A DNA stretch of 64,000 nt from NCBI RefSeq assembly GCF_050279675.1, contig NZ_JBNNUK010000001.1:186001-250000 (forward strand), written 5' to 3'. Under the pieces are notes generated by a model, which saw only the letters and a program-made list of their open reading frames with translations, was not told the origin of the DNA and did no database searches. Position numbers and translations under genes: made by a program. The stretch is from Viridibacillus sp050279675. GTDB taxonomy: Bacteria; Bacillota; Bacilli; Bacillales_A; Planococcaceae. Of this stretch, positions 8,567 through 17,751 are shown piece after piece (position 1 is the stretch's first letter; each line of letters begins with the position of its first letter).

Positions 8567-9097
8567 ATGGACCAATATGAAATTGTTTTAGCACAATTTG
8601 AACCAATGATTACAAGTGTTATGAATCGCTGTCGTATTTATCGAGACCATGAGCTATATAGGCAAGCGGCACGGATCGGACTTTGGAAAGCGTGGACAAA
8701 ATATGAAGGCAGTCGAGGTGACTTTGCTCCGTATGCCTACCGATGTATTCAAGGTGCTGTTTTAGATGAATTGAAGAAAGAATCACGCAATGAAGATCGA
8801 AATATACCTGCCGAGTCAGATACGTTAGAAATACTAATAAAAAACACCCAAGTAGAAAAGTCAGACACCCACATACTAGATACTATATTAGAATCACTAC
8901 CGACTAAGGATTTACAATTACTCATTCTATTGTATATAAAAGGATACAGCTATGCCGAATTAGCGGTTAAGGAAGGACTTACAATAGGAGGTATAAAAAA
9001 ACGGAGAGATCGGATTATGAAGCAAATACGAGAAGGAAAAATGAAGAGTCGCAAAAAAGCTAACGAAAGATTGGTCGTTCATAAAAGTGGAAACTAG
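8567..9097 (+). CDS. Small sigma-70 family RNA polymerase sigma factor
   Basis: A 176-aa sigma factor with region 2 (DHELYRQAARIGLWKAWTKY...FAPYAYRCIQGAVLDELKK, about residues 25-80) and region 4 with a helix-turn-helix (YSYAELAVKEGLTIGGIKKRRDRI, about 125-150). Region 3 is missing. The style resembles SigH/ComX-type or YlaC-like factors rather than a classical ECF with an adjacent anti-sigma gene; no anti-sigma gene is present. AGAAAGG stands 8 nt before the ATG. The divergent comK-type gene invites a competence role, but that is inference from position. Confidence 0.82.
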   Translation: MDQYEIVLAQFEPMITSVMNRCRIYRDHELYRQAARIGLWKAWTKYEGSRGDFAPYAYRCIQGAVLDELKKESRNEDRNIPAESDTLEILIKNTQVEKSDTHILDTILESLPTKDLQLLILLYIKGYSYAELAVKEGLTIGGIKKRRDRIMKQIREGKMKSRKKANERLVVHKSGN

Positions 9098-9357
9098 AAA
9101 GATTATACAAAGTGAAGCGAAATTATTAAGAAGTCTAGCGTTTTATCGTAGCAAATGTCGAAATCAGTAGTTTTCTTGACAGAATTTCAATATGCGCTGC
9201 AGAAAATGTCGTGGATAATAGAGAGTAAGAGGATAGCTGTAGAAGAAATTGTAGATTGAAGTGGGAGTCGGGTGTCGAAATGACTAAATTTGAGTGATTT
9301 GCATTGCTTGAATAGGAAATGACTACAAACTTTTTGGGGATATATGATTTCTTCGCG

Positions 9358-9388
9358 AAAACGCATGAATTTGAATTCATGCGTTTTT
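9358..9388. terminator. Bidirectional hairpin terminator
   Basis: AAAACGCATGAATT pairs with AATTCATGCGTTTT; T runs occur on both strands. It lies about 260 bp after the sigma factor gene. The rest of 9098-9537 shows no supported gene or other structure. Confidence 0.8.
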
Positions 9389-9537
9389 CAGCATGGAGAA
9401 GTAAAAAGAGAAAATAACTGTAATGTAACTGAAAGATATAATGCATTTGTAAAAGATTTGAAAGTAGTAAAAAGTAGTGAAAATAACCTATATTTGCGAA
9501 TAAGTTAGTTTTTTTATGTTTTTTATAGGTAAACGTA

Positions 9538-9566
9538 TTTACGTGTAGGATTTAGAGTAGTATTAT
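9538..9566 (+). promoter_or_regulatory. Probable sigma-A promoter of the malic enzyme gene
   Basis: TTTACG, a 17-bp spacer, then TATTAT, about 45 bp before the start codon. Confidence 0.5.
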
Positions 9567-9579
9567 AAACTCCATAACC

Positions 9580-9594
9580 AAAAAGCGTTTTCAA
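9580..9594. promoter_or_regulatory. Candidate cre (CcpA) site
   Basis: Read on the minus strand, TTGAAAACGCTTTTT fits the cre consensus WTGNAANCGNWNNCW with one mismatch (the terminal C). It lies just downstream of the predicted promoter and upstream of the malic enzyme ribosome site, where CcpA would act as a roadblock. CcpA control of a malic enzyme is plausible but unproven here. Confidence 0.4.
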
Positions 9595-9611
9595 AATTGG
9601 GAGGAAAGATA

Positions 9612-10940
9612 TTGAACGTTCAAAGCATTATTCGTAATCTAATAGTAGAAACACCATCTATACCTGGTAATTTGGCAAAGGTTGCTACAGCAATTGGCTC
9701 AATTGGCGGTGATATTGGTGATATCAAAACAATGAAAATTGGTACTTTATCTACAATTCGTGATATTTCATGTACTTGTGAAGATATAGCTCAACTCAAT
9801 CAGATTGTAGAAGCGATTAATAATATAGATGAAAATATTCACGTTCGTTCAGTTTCGGATGACGTCATGAAAGCGCATGAAGGCGGAAAAATCCATATGA
9901 CGAGTCGCGTAGACGTGCGCTCATTAAGTGATTTACGTCGAATTTATACACCGGGTGTGGCGAACGTTTGTCAAGAAATCCAAAGAGAACCCGAAAAAGC
10001 ACATTATTACACAAGCATTGGTAATACTGTTGCCATCGTGACCGATGGTACAGCCATTTTAGGTTTAGGGAATATAGGACCAGTTGCAGGTATGCCAGTG
10101 ATGGAAGGGAAGGCTGTATTGTTTGATCAATTTGCTGGTATTAGTGGTATTCCAATTTTACTCGATACAAGCAATCCTGATGAAGTAGTTGAAACCGTAA
10201 AACATATAGCAAAAGGTTTTGGTGGTATTTTATTAGAGGATATTGGTTCACCGCATTGCTTCGAAATTGAAGAGCGTCTAAAAGCTGAGCTATCAATTCC
10301 TGTTATGCATGATGATCAGCATGGAACAGCTGTTGTTACTTTAGCTGCAGTAATATCAGCTTGTCGTTATGCAGGAGTTGAACTGAAAGATGCTGTTGTT
10401 GGTCAAATTGGTCTTGGTGCAGCAGGGTTGGCAATTTGTCGTATGCTAATGGCTTATGGTGTTAAAGAAGTATGTGGCACAGATCCGCAAGAAAGTGCAT
10501 TAGTCCGTTTACGTAGTTTTGGTGGAACGGTAGTAGATTCAGTTGAAGAAACGATAGCAAAATGTGATATTGTCATTGCAACGACAGGGGTATCAGGTCT
10601 GATTCAACCGTCAATGGTACGTGAAGGACAGATCATTTTGGCTCTTTCAAATCCATACCCAGAAATTACTCCTGAAGATGCAATTGCTGCTGGAGCATCA
10701 TATGCTGCAGATGGACGCCTGGTCAACAATGTTCTTGGCTTTCCTGGGATTTTCCGAGGGGCATTAAATGCCAATGTTAAAAGTATTACGTACCCAATGT
10801 TATTAGCTGCCGCTAATGCCATTGTAGACGCAACGCGAAATGGTGACCTTGTACCACACCCGCTAGATCCGAACGTTCATAAATCGGTAGCTGAAGCCGT
10901 TGAAAGAGTAGCTTTAATAGAGAGGGCAAATATAGATTAA
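9612..10940 (+). CDS. NAD(P)-dependent malic enzyme with N-terminal ACT domain
   Basis: Oxidatively decarboxylates malate to pyruvate in the cytosol. About 442 residues: an ACT regulatory domain (about 1-80, SIPGNLAKVATAIGSIGGDI), then the malic N-terminal domain (RRIYTPGVA, SIGNTVAIVTDGTAILGLGN, MEGKAVLFDQFAGI, LEDIGSPHCFEIE, MHDDQHGTA, which carries metal and catalytic residues) and the NAD-binding domain (GQIGLGAAGLAICR; LSNPYPEITPEDA). TTG at 9612 has GGAGG about 8 nt upstream; the longer frame from 9597 would start before that site. Monocistronic, with its own promoter, terminator and a candidate cre site. Confidence 0.93.
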   Translation: MNVQSIIRNLIVETPSIPGNLAKVATAIGSIGGDIGDIKTMKIGTLSTIRDISCTCEDIAQLNQIVEAINNIDENIHVRSVSDDVMKAHEGGKIHMTSRVDVRSLSDLRRIYTPGVANVCQEIQREPEKAHYYTSIGNTVAIVTDGTAILGLGNIGPVAGMPVMEGKAVLFDQFAGISGIPILLDTSNPDEVVETVKHIAKGFGGILLEDIGSPHCFEIEERLKAELSIPVMHDDQHGTAVVTLAAVISACRYAGVELKDAVVGQIGLGAAGLAICRMLMAYGVKEVCGTDPQESALVRLRSFGGTVVDSVEETIAKCDIVIATTGVSGLIQPSMVREGQIILALSNPYPEITPEDAIAAGASYAADGRLVNNVLGFPGIFRGALNANVKSITYPMLLAAANAIVDATRNGDLVPHPLDPNVHKSVAEAVERVALIERANID

Positions 10941-10949
10941 TAACAATAG

Positions 10950-10973
10950 ACCGCTTATTAAGCGGTTTTTTTG
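10950..10973 (+). terminator. Terminator of the malic enzyme gene
   Basis: ACCGCTT/AAGCGGT stem with a 3-nt loop and a run of T, 9 bp after the stop codon. Confidence 0.9.
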
Positions 10974-10975
10974 TA

Positions 10976-11007
10976 TAAAAAAAGCATTCCGCAATGCGAA
11001 ATGCTTT
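10976..11007 (-). terminator. Terminator of the glutamate synthase-like gene
   Basis: AAAGCATT/AATGCTTT stem with a long T run on the minus strand. It is placed back to back with the malic enzyme terminator, separating the convergent genes. Confidence 0.85.
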
Positions 11008-11021
11008 CTCTCAAAGACATT

Positions 11022-12596
11022 TTATTTTTTCTCTAAATCCTCAACGGAAAATACACGACCATAGGCATCTTTATAGACAATATGTTCACTACTTAATTTT
11101 GTTGGGGAATCAAGTCCAGCAGCAGCAGCTACACGGAAAAGACCTTCACGCATTGAAACAATATAGTTTGTTACACGGTATTTTTTTTCATCTACGATTA
11201 GACCATTTTGCAACTTTGGATTCGTTGTTGCTACACCTGCTGGGCAATCATTTGAATGACATCGTTGTGCCATAATACAGCCAACTGATATCATAAAGCC
11301 TCGCGCGATATTGATTAAATCTGCACCTAAAGCAAGCATGACAGCTGCACGGTCAGGTGTTATGATTTTTCCGGATGCGATGATTTTCACACGATCACGT
11401 ACACCATGGCGAACCAATGCATCTTGTAATAACACTAGGCCAGAATGGATAGGTAGGCCTACACCATCAGCTAAATCTTGGAATGTAGCACCAGTACCAC
11501 CTTCAGCGCCATCAATTGAAATGAAATCAGGACCTTTACCAGATTCCTTCATATAAGCAGCTAACTCATCTGCATCTTGCGGGCTACCCACTACAATTTT
11601 AATACCTACTGGCAGACCGCCGCGTTCTCTAATCTTTTCGATGAATTCAAATAGAGAAGGGAAGTCATCAAATTGACGGAAGCGGTTTGGACTATTAATC
11701 GTGACAAATGGTTCAATATTACGGATATTAGCAATCTCTTCTGTTACTTTTTCAGCTTCAACGTGACCACCACGTGTTTTAGCACCCTGCGCCAATTTCA
11801 GTTCAAATGCTTTAACATGGGGCATGGCTGCTTTTTCAGCGAGTTTATCCCAACTGAATTCACCATCTTTTGTACGATAACCAAAGAGACCTGAGCCAAT
11901 TTGAGCAATTAAATCCGTTTTACCTGCTAAATGGTGCTCTGAAATACCACCTTCACCTGTATTCATCCAAGAACCTTTTGCCATACCAATACCTTTTGAT
12001 AACGCCGTGATGGCATTTTTGCCAAGTGCACCGTAACTCATAGCAGATTGACCAACTAAACTACGAACGTGGAAAGGCTCACGGCAATTAGCGCCGATTA
12101 CAACAGCATCATCTTCTGACAATAACCATGGATTGATATCAACTTCTTCAGTATGTTCTTTACGTGAAAATAAATTATCGGCATCCATTACGTATTTTTT
12201 TGTATGAATACGTTCCTCTGAATCCACATGTAATTCATCCACTTGTTTTGTAAACATCGCATTACGAATATAAAATCCGGCTTCATTAAAATCACGTTTT
12301 GAGCCGAAGCCTATAACGTTTCCTAAGTATTTCCCAGGTAATACAATATGTAAAAAATCTTCACGATTAAACGGTTTCCCTGAGTGATCATCGTCAAATA
12401 AGTATTGGCGGAATTCAGGTCCGACCTTTTCAAGGATATATCTCATTCTTCCTAAAATAGGAAAGTTTCTAAGAATAGCATGTTGCTTTTGATGACGGTC
12501 AAGAAAATATAAAAAGACTACTGAAATTAATGGAATAACAACTAAAACGACTAGCAATATGAGTAATATAGAAGAAATACCTTCAAACCACCCCAT
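11022..12596 (-). CDS. FMN-binding glutamate synthase-like protein (YerD type), membrane anchored
   Basis: A 524-aa protein. One N-terminal membrane helix (about residues 5-32) is followed by the glutamate-synthase central/FMN barrel domain: GQSAMSYGALGKNAITALSKG, NTGEGGISEHH, KLAQGAKTRGGHVEAEKV, GAEGGTGATFQDLADGVGLP, ADLINIARGFM, and the Cys cluster CIMAQRCHSNDCPAGV that holds a 3Fe-4S centre in glutamate synthases. It lacks the amidotransferase domain of full GltB. Its substrate is unknown in the YerD group. ATG at 12596 has GGGGTG 8 nt upstream; the GTG three codons before leaves no spacing and is rejected. Confidence 0.88.
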   Translation of the reverse strand: MGWFEGISSILLILLVVLVVIPLISVVFLYFLDRHQKQHAILRNFPILGRMRYILEKVGPEFRQYLFDDDHSGKPFNREDFLHIVLPGKYLGNVIGFGSKRDFNEAGFYIRNAMFTKQVDELHVDSEERIHTKKYVMDADNLFSRKEHTEEVDINPWLLSEDDAVVIGANCREPFHVRSLVGQSAMSYGALGKNAITALSKGIGMAKGSWMNTGEGGISEHHLAGKTDLIAQIGSGLFGYRTKDGEFSWDKLAEKAAMPHVKAFELKLAQGAKTRGGHVEAEKVTEEIANIRNIEPFVTINSPNRFRQFDDFPSLFEFIEKIRERGGLPVGIKIVVGSPQDADELAAYMKESGKGPDFISIDGAEGGTGATFQDLADGVGLPIHSGLVLLQDALVRHGVRDRVKIIASGKIITPDRAAVMLALGADLINIARGFMISVGCIMAQRCHSNDCPAGVATTNPKLQNGLIVDEKKYRVTNYIVSMREGLFRVAAAAGLDSPTKLSSEHIVYKDAYGRVFSVEDLEKK

Positions 12597-12755
12597 ATGC
12601 GCCACACCCCTTTTTTATATAAAAATCATAATCTATATCAATAACTTATATAACATATCACATTTTGAGATAGATTCAAGGGTTGGAGAATAGATGAAAA
12701 ATATAGAAAATACTATATTTTTAGAGTGTTTTGTAAATTTGAGTTGTGTTAATGC

Positions 12756-12788
12756 AAAAATCCCCAGAGCATAAGCTCTGGGGATTTT
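12756..12788 (-). terminator. Terminator of brnQ
   Basis: A perfect stem AAAATCCCCAGAGC/GCTCTGGGGATTTT with a 4-nt loop and T run on the minus strand. Confidence 0.95.
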
Positions 12789-12800
12789 GCGTAAAGTATC

Positions 12801-14120
12801 TTATTTTTTTGTAAATAATGAAATAATCAAACCAATGATTGTTCCAACTATTGCAGGTACTAACCAACCAATACCTTCTGCATAAAAAGGTAAGTGACTT
12901 AATAGATCTGCGTAAGCTGGGATGTCCATTTTTGCTGCATGTAAACCGTCATATACACTAACTAGTGCAGTAGCGATTAATGCAACAGTGTAAACAATTG
13001 GTGCACCATTAAAGAATTTATCGATTAAAGCTAAGCTCATTAACACGATTGCAATTGGATAGATAGCTAAAAGTACTGGTAAAGAGATCGAAATTAGTTG
13101 CTCTAAGCCAAAGTTTGAAATAACCGTACTGAAAACCGCGAAAATGAAAACAAACACTTGATATGAAACTTTAGGGAAAAGTTTTGTAAAGAATTGAGAT
13201 GATGCAGTTAATAAACCAATTGAAGTAGTTAAACAAGCAAGTAAGATAACTGCTGATAATAGAATATTACCAAAATCACCGTAAAGAATGTTTGCAGATT
13301 TCGCAATAATTTCAGCACCACTACCTTGAGCGCCAATCGTTTGGAAGCTTGATGCTCCAATATAACCTAAAGAAATATATACTAAAGCTAAACCTACTGC
13401 AGCAATACATGCAGCGAAAATAGTTGTATTAACAATTTTTTTATTATCGGTTACACCTTTGGAATGTAAGGCTTGGATAATTACAATCCCAAATATTAAA
13501 GCAGCTAAGAAATCCATAGTTAAGTATCCTTGTAGGAAACCTTCAGTAAATGGCTGTGTAGTATATTTACCAATTGCTTCACCAGGACCGTCCATTGGTG
13601 TAATAATACTTTTTGCTGCTAAAAGAGCAATTACTAATAGAAGTATTGGGGTAAGGATTTTACCAACACGGTCAACTAATTTAGTTGGATTTAGTGCAAA
13701 GAAAGTTGTTATTCCGAAGAAAACAATTGTAGAAATCAATAACGGAATAGAAGACTCACGTATCGCGTCTGATAAAAATGGTGAGACACCAATTTCATAA
13801 GATACTGTACCAGTACGTGGAATTGCGAAGAATGGTCCGATTGCTAAATAGACGATGGAAGTAAATACAATCCCAAAAAGAGGGTGAACTTTACCGGCCA
13901 TATCTTGTAATTGGCCGCCAGATTTAGCAACAGTGATAACACCAATTAGTGGTAAACCAACACCGGTGATTAAAAATCCAATCATGGCTAGACTAAATGA
14001 TTCGCCAGCTTGTTGACCTAATTGCGGAGGGAAGATAATATTTCCTGCACCTAAGAACAATGCAAATAGCATTAAACCTACGGCAACTTGCTCCCCAAGT
14101 GATAAAGATTTGTTCTTCAT
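12801..14120 (-). CDS. brnQ: BrnQ branched-chain amino acid:cation symporter
   Basis: A 439-aa polytopic membrane protein of the LIVCS family that imports leucine, isoleucine and valine with Na+ or H+. It begins SLGEQVAVGLMLFALFLGAGN and shows the family-typical FPPQLGQQAG segment, GVGLPLIGVITVAKSGG, RTGTVSYEIGVSP and about 12 hydrophobic segments. The length matches the family. The upstream region holds a CodY-like site and a cre-like site, in keeping with nutrient control of BCAA uptake. An unrelated BCAA-type exporter pair (azlCD) lies at 62.2-63.2 kb. Confidence 0.95.
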   Translation of the reverse strand: MKNKSLSLGEQVAVGLMLFALFLGAGNIIFPPQLGQQAGESFSLAMIGFLITGVGLPLIGVITVAKSGGQLQDMAGKVHPLFGIVFTSIVYLAIGPFFAIPRTGTVSYEIGVSPFLSDAIRESSIPLLISTIVFFGITTFFALNPTKLVDRVGKILTPILLLVIALLAAKSIITPMDGPGEAIGKYTTQPFTEGFLQGYLTMDFLAALIFGIVIIQALHSKGVTDNKKIVNTTIFAACIAAVGLALVYISLGYIGASSFQTIGAQGSGAEIIAKSANILYGDFGNILLSAVILLACLTTSIGLLTASSQFFTKLFPKVSYQVFVFIFAVFSTVISNFGLEQLISISLPVLLAIYPIAIVLMSLALIDKFFNGAPIVYTVALIATALVSVYDGLHAAKMDIPAYADLLSHLPFYAEGIGWLVPAIVGTIIGLIISLFTKK

Positions 14121-14205
14121 AAAAAAGACTCCTTTAATAAATTACTTGCGTAATGATTTCATCTATGAAAACACAACACTAATTTTTCTTATAATAAATA
14201 ATCTT

Positions 14206-14220
14206 TGTAATCTGAAAATT
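14206..14220. promoter_or_regulatory. Candidate CodY box upstream of brnQ
   Basis: TGTAATCTGAAAATT matches the 15-bp CodY consensus AATTTTCWGAAAATT at 11 positions, with the right half perfect. It lies 86-100 bp before the brnQ start. brnQ is a known CodY target in Bacillus; the site itself is only a candidate. Confidence 0.45.
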
Positions 14221-14332
14221 CTAACTACAAAAGTTATAAAAGTTACTAAACAACTTTAACATGAATACGTTTAGAATGGAACCTTAAAAAAGACAAGCTA
14301 GTAGGTTTTTTCTTAATCCAGCGCTTTATAGT

Positions 14333-14348
14333 ATTAAAGCGCTTTCAT
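14333..14348. promoter_or_regulatory. Candidate cre site between brnQ and the chemoreceptor gene
   Basis: On the minus strand ATGAAAGCGCTTTAAT fits WTGNAANCGNWNNCW with one mismatch. It sits in the 338-bp divergent intergenic region 14121-14458, where only this, the CodY-like site and a strong ribosome site were seen. Confidence 0.4.
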
Positions 14349-14458
14349 TGGACGAGAAGTATTTATGAATATAGTGTAAAAGGACTGTTAAGTTTTTGTA
14401 AACTGAAACTTTTAGTCTATTTTGTATGCTAGATTGTCTTTAAGGAGGGGGAATATAT

Positions 14459-16153
14459 ATGTTTATATGGAATAAAATGGACTTGAGAAGAAAGTATTTT
14501 CTTTCACTTAGTATTACTTTGCTGTTATTTGCTATTATGACGGTCACATTAACTTTTCAAGTAAACGAAAATAGAAAATGGTCTCAAGAATTAGATAGTT
14601 TATCGAAGAGTATTAATGACATAGATATGTTATCAAAGGAATTCAGTACATTATATATTGCAGTCATCCATTATACTGGGGATCCGTTAGCTAAGTATGA
14701 TGCTTCGTATGGTGCATCGATGTCTACACTTGAAAGTTTACTAAAAAAATCTGGAGATGTAGTGCAACCAGGAAACTTGGAAGCAATCGAAGTGGAACTA
14801 AAAAGGATTCATGAATTATACATAAAGCGTTTGAAAGTATCAGTTGCGAAAAAAGACAATATCGCCAAACGACGTCAACTGAATTCGGTATATCAATCGT
14901 ATGACAATATAGAAAAAAAATTAAACACAATTCGGGCAGGAGCATCATTGGAACGTGAACAAATTTTACAAAATATGAATGAAAGCCAACAAAGAACCTT
15001 AATCTTATTATTTGTGTCATTCTTACTGGCGGTAGCCATATCGACTATATTAATGATGATCACAAATCGCCAAATTCGACAACAACTTGAATTAGTTGCA
15101 CAAACAGCAGAAAGTATTTCAAAAGGAAATTTGAACGTTGTGGATTTACCTATTCATACGAATGACGAGATAGGACAAGTATCGACAGCGATGAATCATA
15201 TGAAGCACCAACTTGTAGAAATGCTTCAAATAATTAAATCGTCAGCACATGAAATATCGAGTGACAGTCATGTACTGCAAAATTATTCAGTACAATCTTT
15301 AGAGGGATCGAAAATAGTATCAGTCTCACTTAAGGAGTCTTTGCAAAATGCAAAAGCACAGCAATATTCATCTGATGGTATTGTTGCTTTTATGGAACGC
15401 TTCTCAAATAATTTGCAGCAAATGGTTGGCCAAGTAGAGCAACTGTCGATAAAGGGGCTTCAAGCGGAACAATATGTAGAAGATAGTAGTGTTTCGATGA
15501 CTGAAGCTGTAAGCAAAATGACGGGTTTACAGCAACTTCTAATAGAAGCAGAACAGGAAAGAATACTTTTACAAAAGCGTACTGATGAAATTGTCCGTGT
15601 CTCTCTTTTGGTAAAACAAATTGCCAAACAAACTCATTTGTTAGCATTGAATGCCGAAATTGAAGCTGCACGCTCTGGTGAAGCAGGGAAGGGATTCGCA
15701 GTTGTAGCAGAAGAAGTCCGTAAATTAGCGGAAGAAGTTTCGAATGCTGCTCACAATATTCATAATTTGTCCGATGATATAACTGTGCAAGGTACAACAA
15801 TGGCGAATACTTTTAACGCTGGTCTTATAACATCAGAAGAAAGTGCAACAGCAATTCAAAACGCGGCACAGCAAATGACGATTATCATACAATATTTAGG
15901 TGATACACGTGAGCAATTTAAAGCGATGTCCAGACAAATACAAACTGTAGAAAAAGAAAAGGAAAGTACTAAAACTTTGATTCACCAGTTAAATGACGCT
16001 ATTTTTCAAAATACTGAGCATATTGAAGAGACGACATTGTTCTTAAGTGATAATCTATCAACTATTGAATTATTGTCGGCACGAATTCATGACGTCTCTG
16101 ATCAAGCGAAGACAATGCGACAATCAACAACGAAGTTTGAGATGCACAGTTAA
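14459..16153 (+). CDS. Methyl-accepting chemotaxis protein
   Basis: A 564-aa transmembrane chemoreceptor that signals to CheA/CheW. It has an N-terminal membrane helix near residues 13-33, an extracytoplasmic four-helix-type sensor (about 34-175), a second membrane helix near 178-200, a HAMP linker (about 200-255) and a cytoplasmic signalling coiled coil. The coiled coil carries the highly conserved hairpin tip IAKQTHLLALNAEIEAARSG followed by GKGFAVVAEEVRKLAEEV. The start ATG follows AAGGAGGGGG at good spacing. The ligand cannot be predicted. Single-gene unit upstream of tagO. Confidence 0.93.
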   Translation: MFIWNKMDLRRKYFLSLSITLLLFAIMTVTLTFQVNENRKWSQELDSLSKSINDIDMLSKEFSTLYIAVIHYTGDPLAKYDASYGASMSTLESLLKKSGDVVQPGNLEAIEVELKRIHELYIKRLKVSVAKKDNIAKRRQLNSVYQSYDNIEKKLNTIRAGASLEREQILQNMNESQQRTLILLFVSFLLAVAISTILMMITNRQIRQQLELVAQTAESISKGNLNVVDLPIHTNDEIGQVSTAMNHMKHQLVEMLQIIKSSAHEISSDSHVLQNYSVQSLEGSKIVSVSLKESLQNAKAQQYSSDGIVAFMERFSNNLQQMVGQVEQLSIKGLQAEQYVEDSSVSMTEAVSKMTGLQQLLIEAEQERILLQKRTDEIVRVSLLVKQIAKQTHLLALNAEIEAARSGEAGKGFAVVAEEVRKLAEEVSNAAHNIHNLSDDITVQGTTMANTFNAGLITSEESATAIQNAAQQMTIIIQYLGDTREQFKAMSRQIQTVEKEKESTKTLIHQLNDAIFQNTEHIEETTLFLSDNLSTIELLSARIHDVSDQAKTMRQSTTKFEMHS

Positions 16154-16182
16154 ATGTAATATGTGGAAAAATGTTTAGCCTT

Positions 16183-16250
16183 CCTAGGAGGGGGGTACAA
16201 TATTAAGGAAATGCCGTGATGCTTCTCCTAACTGCATTGTTGGGGGGTTT
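16183..16250 (+). other. G-run-flanked noncoding element in the 304-bp gap before tagO
   Basis: After the chemoreceptor gene comes a stretch bounded by GGAGGGGGG and TTGGGGGGTTTTT, with AATGC/GCATT and AGGAG/CTCCT complementarities inside. The trailing T run resembles a terminator, but there is no C-rich partner for the last G run, so the fold is unclear. It does not match a riboswitch class I recognise. The remaining part to 16457 holds only the tagO promoter region (TATAAT near 16370). Confidence 0.3.
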
Positions 16251-16457
16251 TTCTGTGAAAGTGGGAACTTTTTAAAGGGAAGCGACGTCCTATAAAAGAA
16301 TTGACTAGAGTATAAGAAAGTAATAATTTCGGTTAAACGAAGTGTGTTTTCTAGTAATTCATGCTATAATACATTGTAAATAAATTGTAAATATATTGGA
16401 TGCATATTTATTGCGTCTATAAAATATAAATGAAAAGAGTTATTAAGGAGGAAGGGT

Positions 16458-17501
16458 ATGACATACCTTGCATGGATTGTAGCATTTATAGCTTCAATTT
16501 TACTGACTCCGCTTGTGAAGCGACTAGCATTTCGTGTCGGTGCGGTCGATCGTCCAAATTATCGAAAAGTGCATGCTGATATTATGCCGAGACTTGGTGG
16601 CTTAGCCATCTATCTAGCATTCCTCATAGGGATATTGATTTTACGACCTACGCATGAAGCAATGCTTCCTCTATTAATTGGGAGCTTTGTCATTATTGTG
16701 ACAGGCGTCCTTGATGATATGTTTGAGATTTCAGCGAAGGCTAAATTATTTGGTCAGTTAATTGCTGCAGTAATCGTAATATTTTTTGGCGGAATTCAAA
16801 TTGATACAATCAATCTTCCATTCAGTAATGGTGAACTTGATTTTGGCTTCTTAAGTATACCAGTGACGATTATTTGGATTGTAGGTATTACCAATGCGAT
16901 TAATCTAATTGATGGACTAGACGGTCTTGCTGCCGGTGTTTCTACCATTGCGTTGATAACACTTGCTGGAATGGCCTTTATCATGGGAGATACATTTGTT
17001 ATTATAATGGCTACGTTGTTAGCTGTAAGTACTATCGGGTTTTTATTTTACAATTTCCATCCTGCGAAAATTTTCATGGGGGATACGGGGTCATTGTTCC
17101 TTGGCTTCATGATTTCAGTTTTAGCATTACTTGGATTCAAAAACGTTACATTTGTCTCACTAGTTATTCCAATTATCATGCTTGGCGTACCAATCTCAGA
17201 TACATTCTTTGCGATTTTACGACGCCTATTAAATAAACAACCACCATTTTCACCAGATAAATCTCATTTACATCACTGTTTATTAAATGTTGGTTTTACA
17301 CATCGTCAAACTGTAATAATCATTTATGGTATTGCATCGATGTTTGGTTTAGCAGCGATTGTCTTCTCAATGGCTAAGCTATGGGGAGGTATTCTACTTA
17401 TAACGGTATTGCTTGTTGCGATTGAATTATTTGTAGAAATTATCGGATTAGCAGGATCAAATTATAGACCGCTATTAAACTTAGTGCGTAATAAAAAATA
17501 A
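16458..17501 (+). CDS. tagO: TagO: UDP-GlcNAc:undecaprenyl-phosphate GlcNAc-1-phosphate transferase
   Basis: First enzyme of wall teichoic acid synthesis: moves GlcNAc-1-P onto undecaprenyl phosphate at the inner membrane face. A 347-aa MraY/WecA-family protein with about 11 membrane segments. It shows the family Asp-rich motif VLDDMFE (residues about 80-86), NAINLIDGLDGLAAG, FMGDTGSLFLGF and the basic SPDKSHLHH loop. Its product feeds TagA (0.2 kb). AAGGAGG stands before the ATG. Neighbours (LCP, yvyE, degSU) keep the Bacillus order. Confidence 0.95.
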   Translation: MTYLAWIVAFIASILLTPLVKRLAFRVGAVDRPNYRKVHADIMPRLGGLAIYLAFLIGILILRPTHEAMLPLLIGSFVIIVTGVLDDMFEISAKAKLFGQLIAAVIVIFFGGIQIDTINLPFSNGELDFGFLSIPVTIIWIVGITNAINLIDGLDGLAAGVSTIALITLAGMAFIMGDTFVIIMATLLAVSTIGFLFYNFHPAKIFMGDTGSLFLGFMISVLALLGFKNVTFVSLVIPIIMLGVPISDTFFAILRRLLNKQPPFSPDKSHLHHCLLNVGFTHRQTVIIIYGIASMFGLAAIVFSMAKLWGGILLITVLLVAIELFVEIIGLAGSNYRPLLNLVRNKK

Positions 17502-17506
17502 ATAGT

Positions 17507-17547
17507 AAAAGACGATATTGCAGAATTGACTGCGATATCGTCTTTTT
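17507..17547 (+). terminator. Terminator of tagO
   Basis: AAAAGACGATAT pairs with ATATCGTCTTTT; T run follows, 6 bp after the stop codon. Confidence 0.9.
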
Positions 17548-17712
17548 ATTTGGAGATAGATAGAGTAGTTATGGATGTGAACTAGGGTTAGTAACTTTAA
17601 TGTCATTGCTATCAACTGTATAATTGCTCACATTAAGGTACATTCAGGTCAGTCATGTTTGATGAGGTGGCATTTATTTATTTGCTTTTTAAACTCTTGT
17701 GTTGAACGTAAT

Positions 17713-17747
17713 AAAATCCCTTAGCCGAAGACGACTAAGGGATTTTT
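17713..17747 (-). terminator. Terminator of the second LCP gene
   Basis: AAAATCCCTTAG pairs with CTAAGGGATTTT around a short loop; T runs on both strands. Confidence 0.88.
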
Positions 17748-17751
17748 GTGA

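Noticed and set aside
14181..14195. Second CodY-like site upstream of brnQ
   Set aside because: Only about 9 of 15 bases match the consensus, not above what A/T-rich DNA gives by chance.
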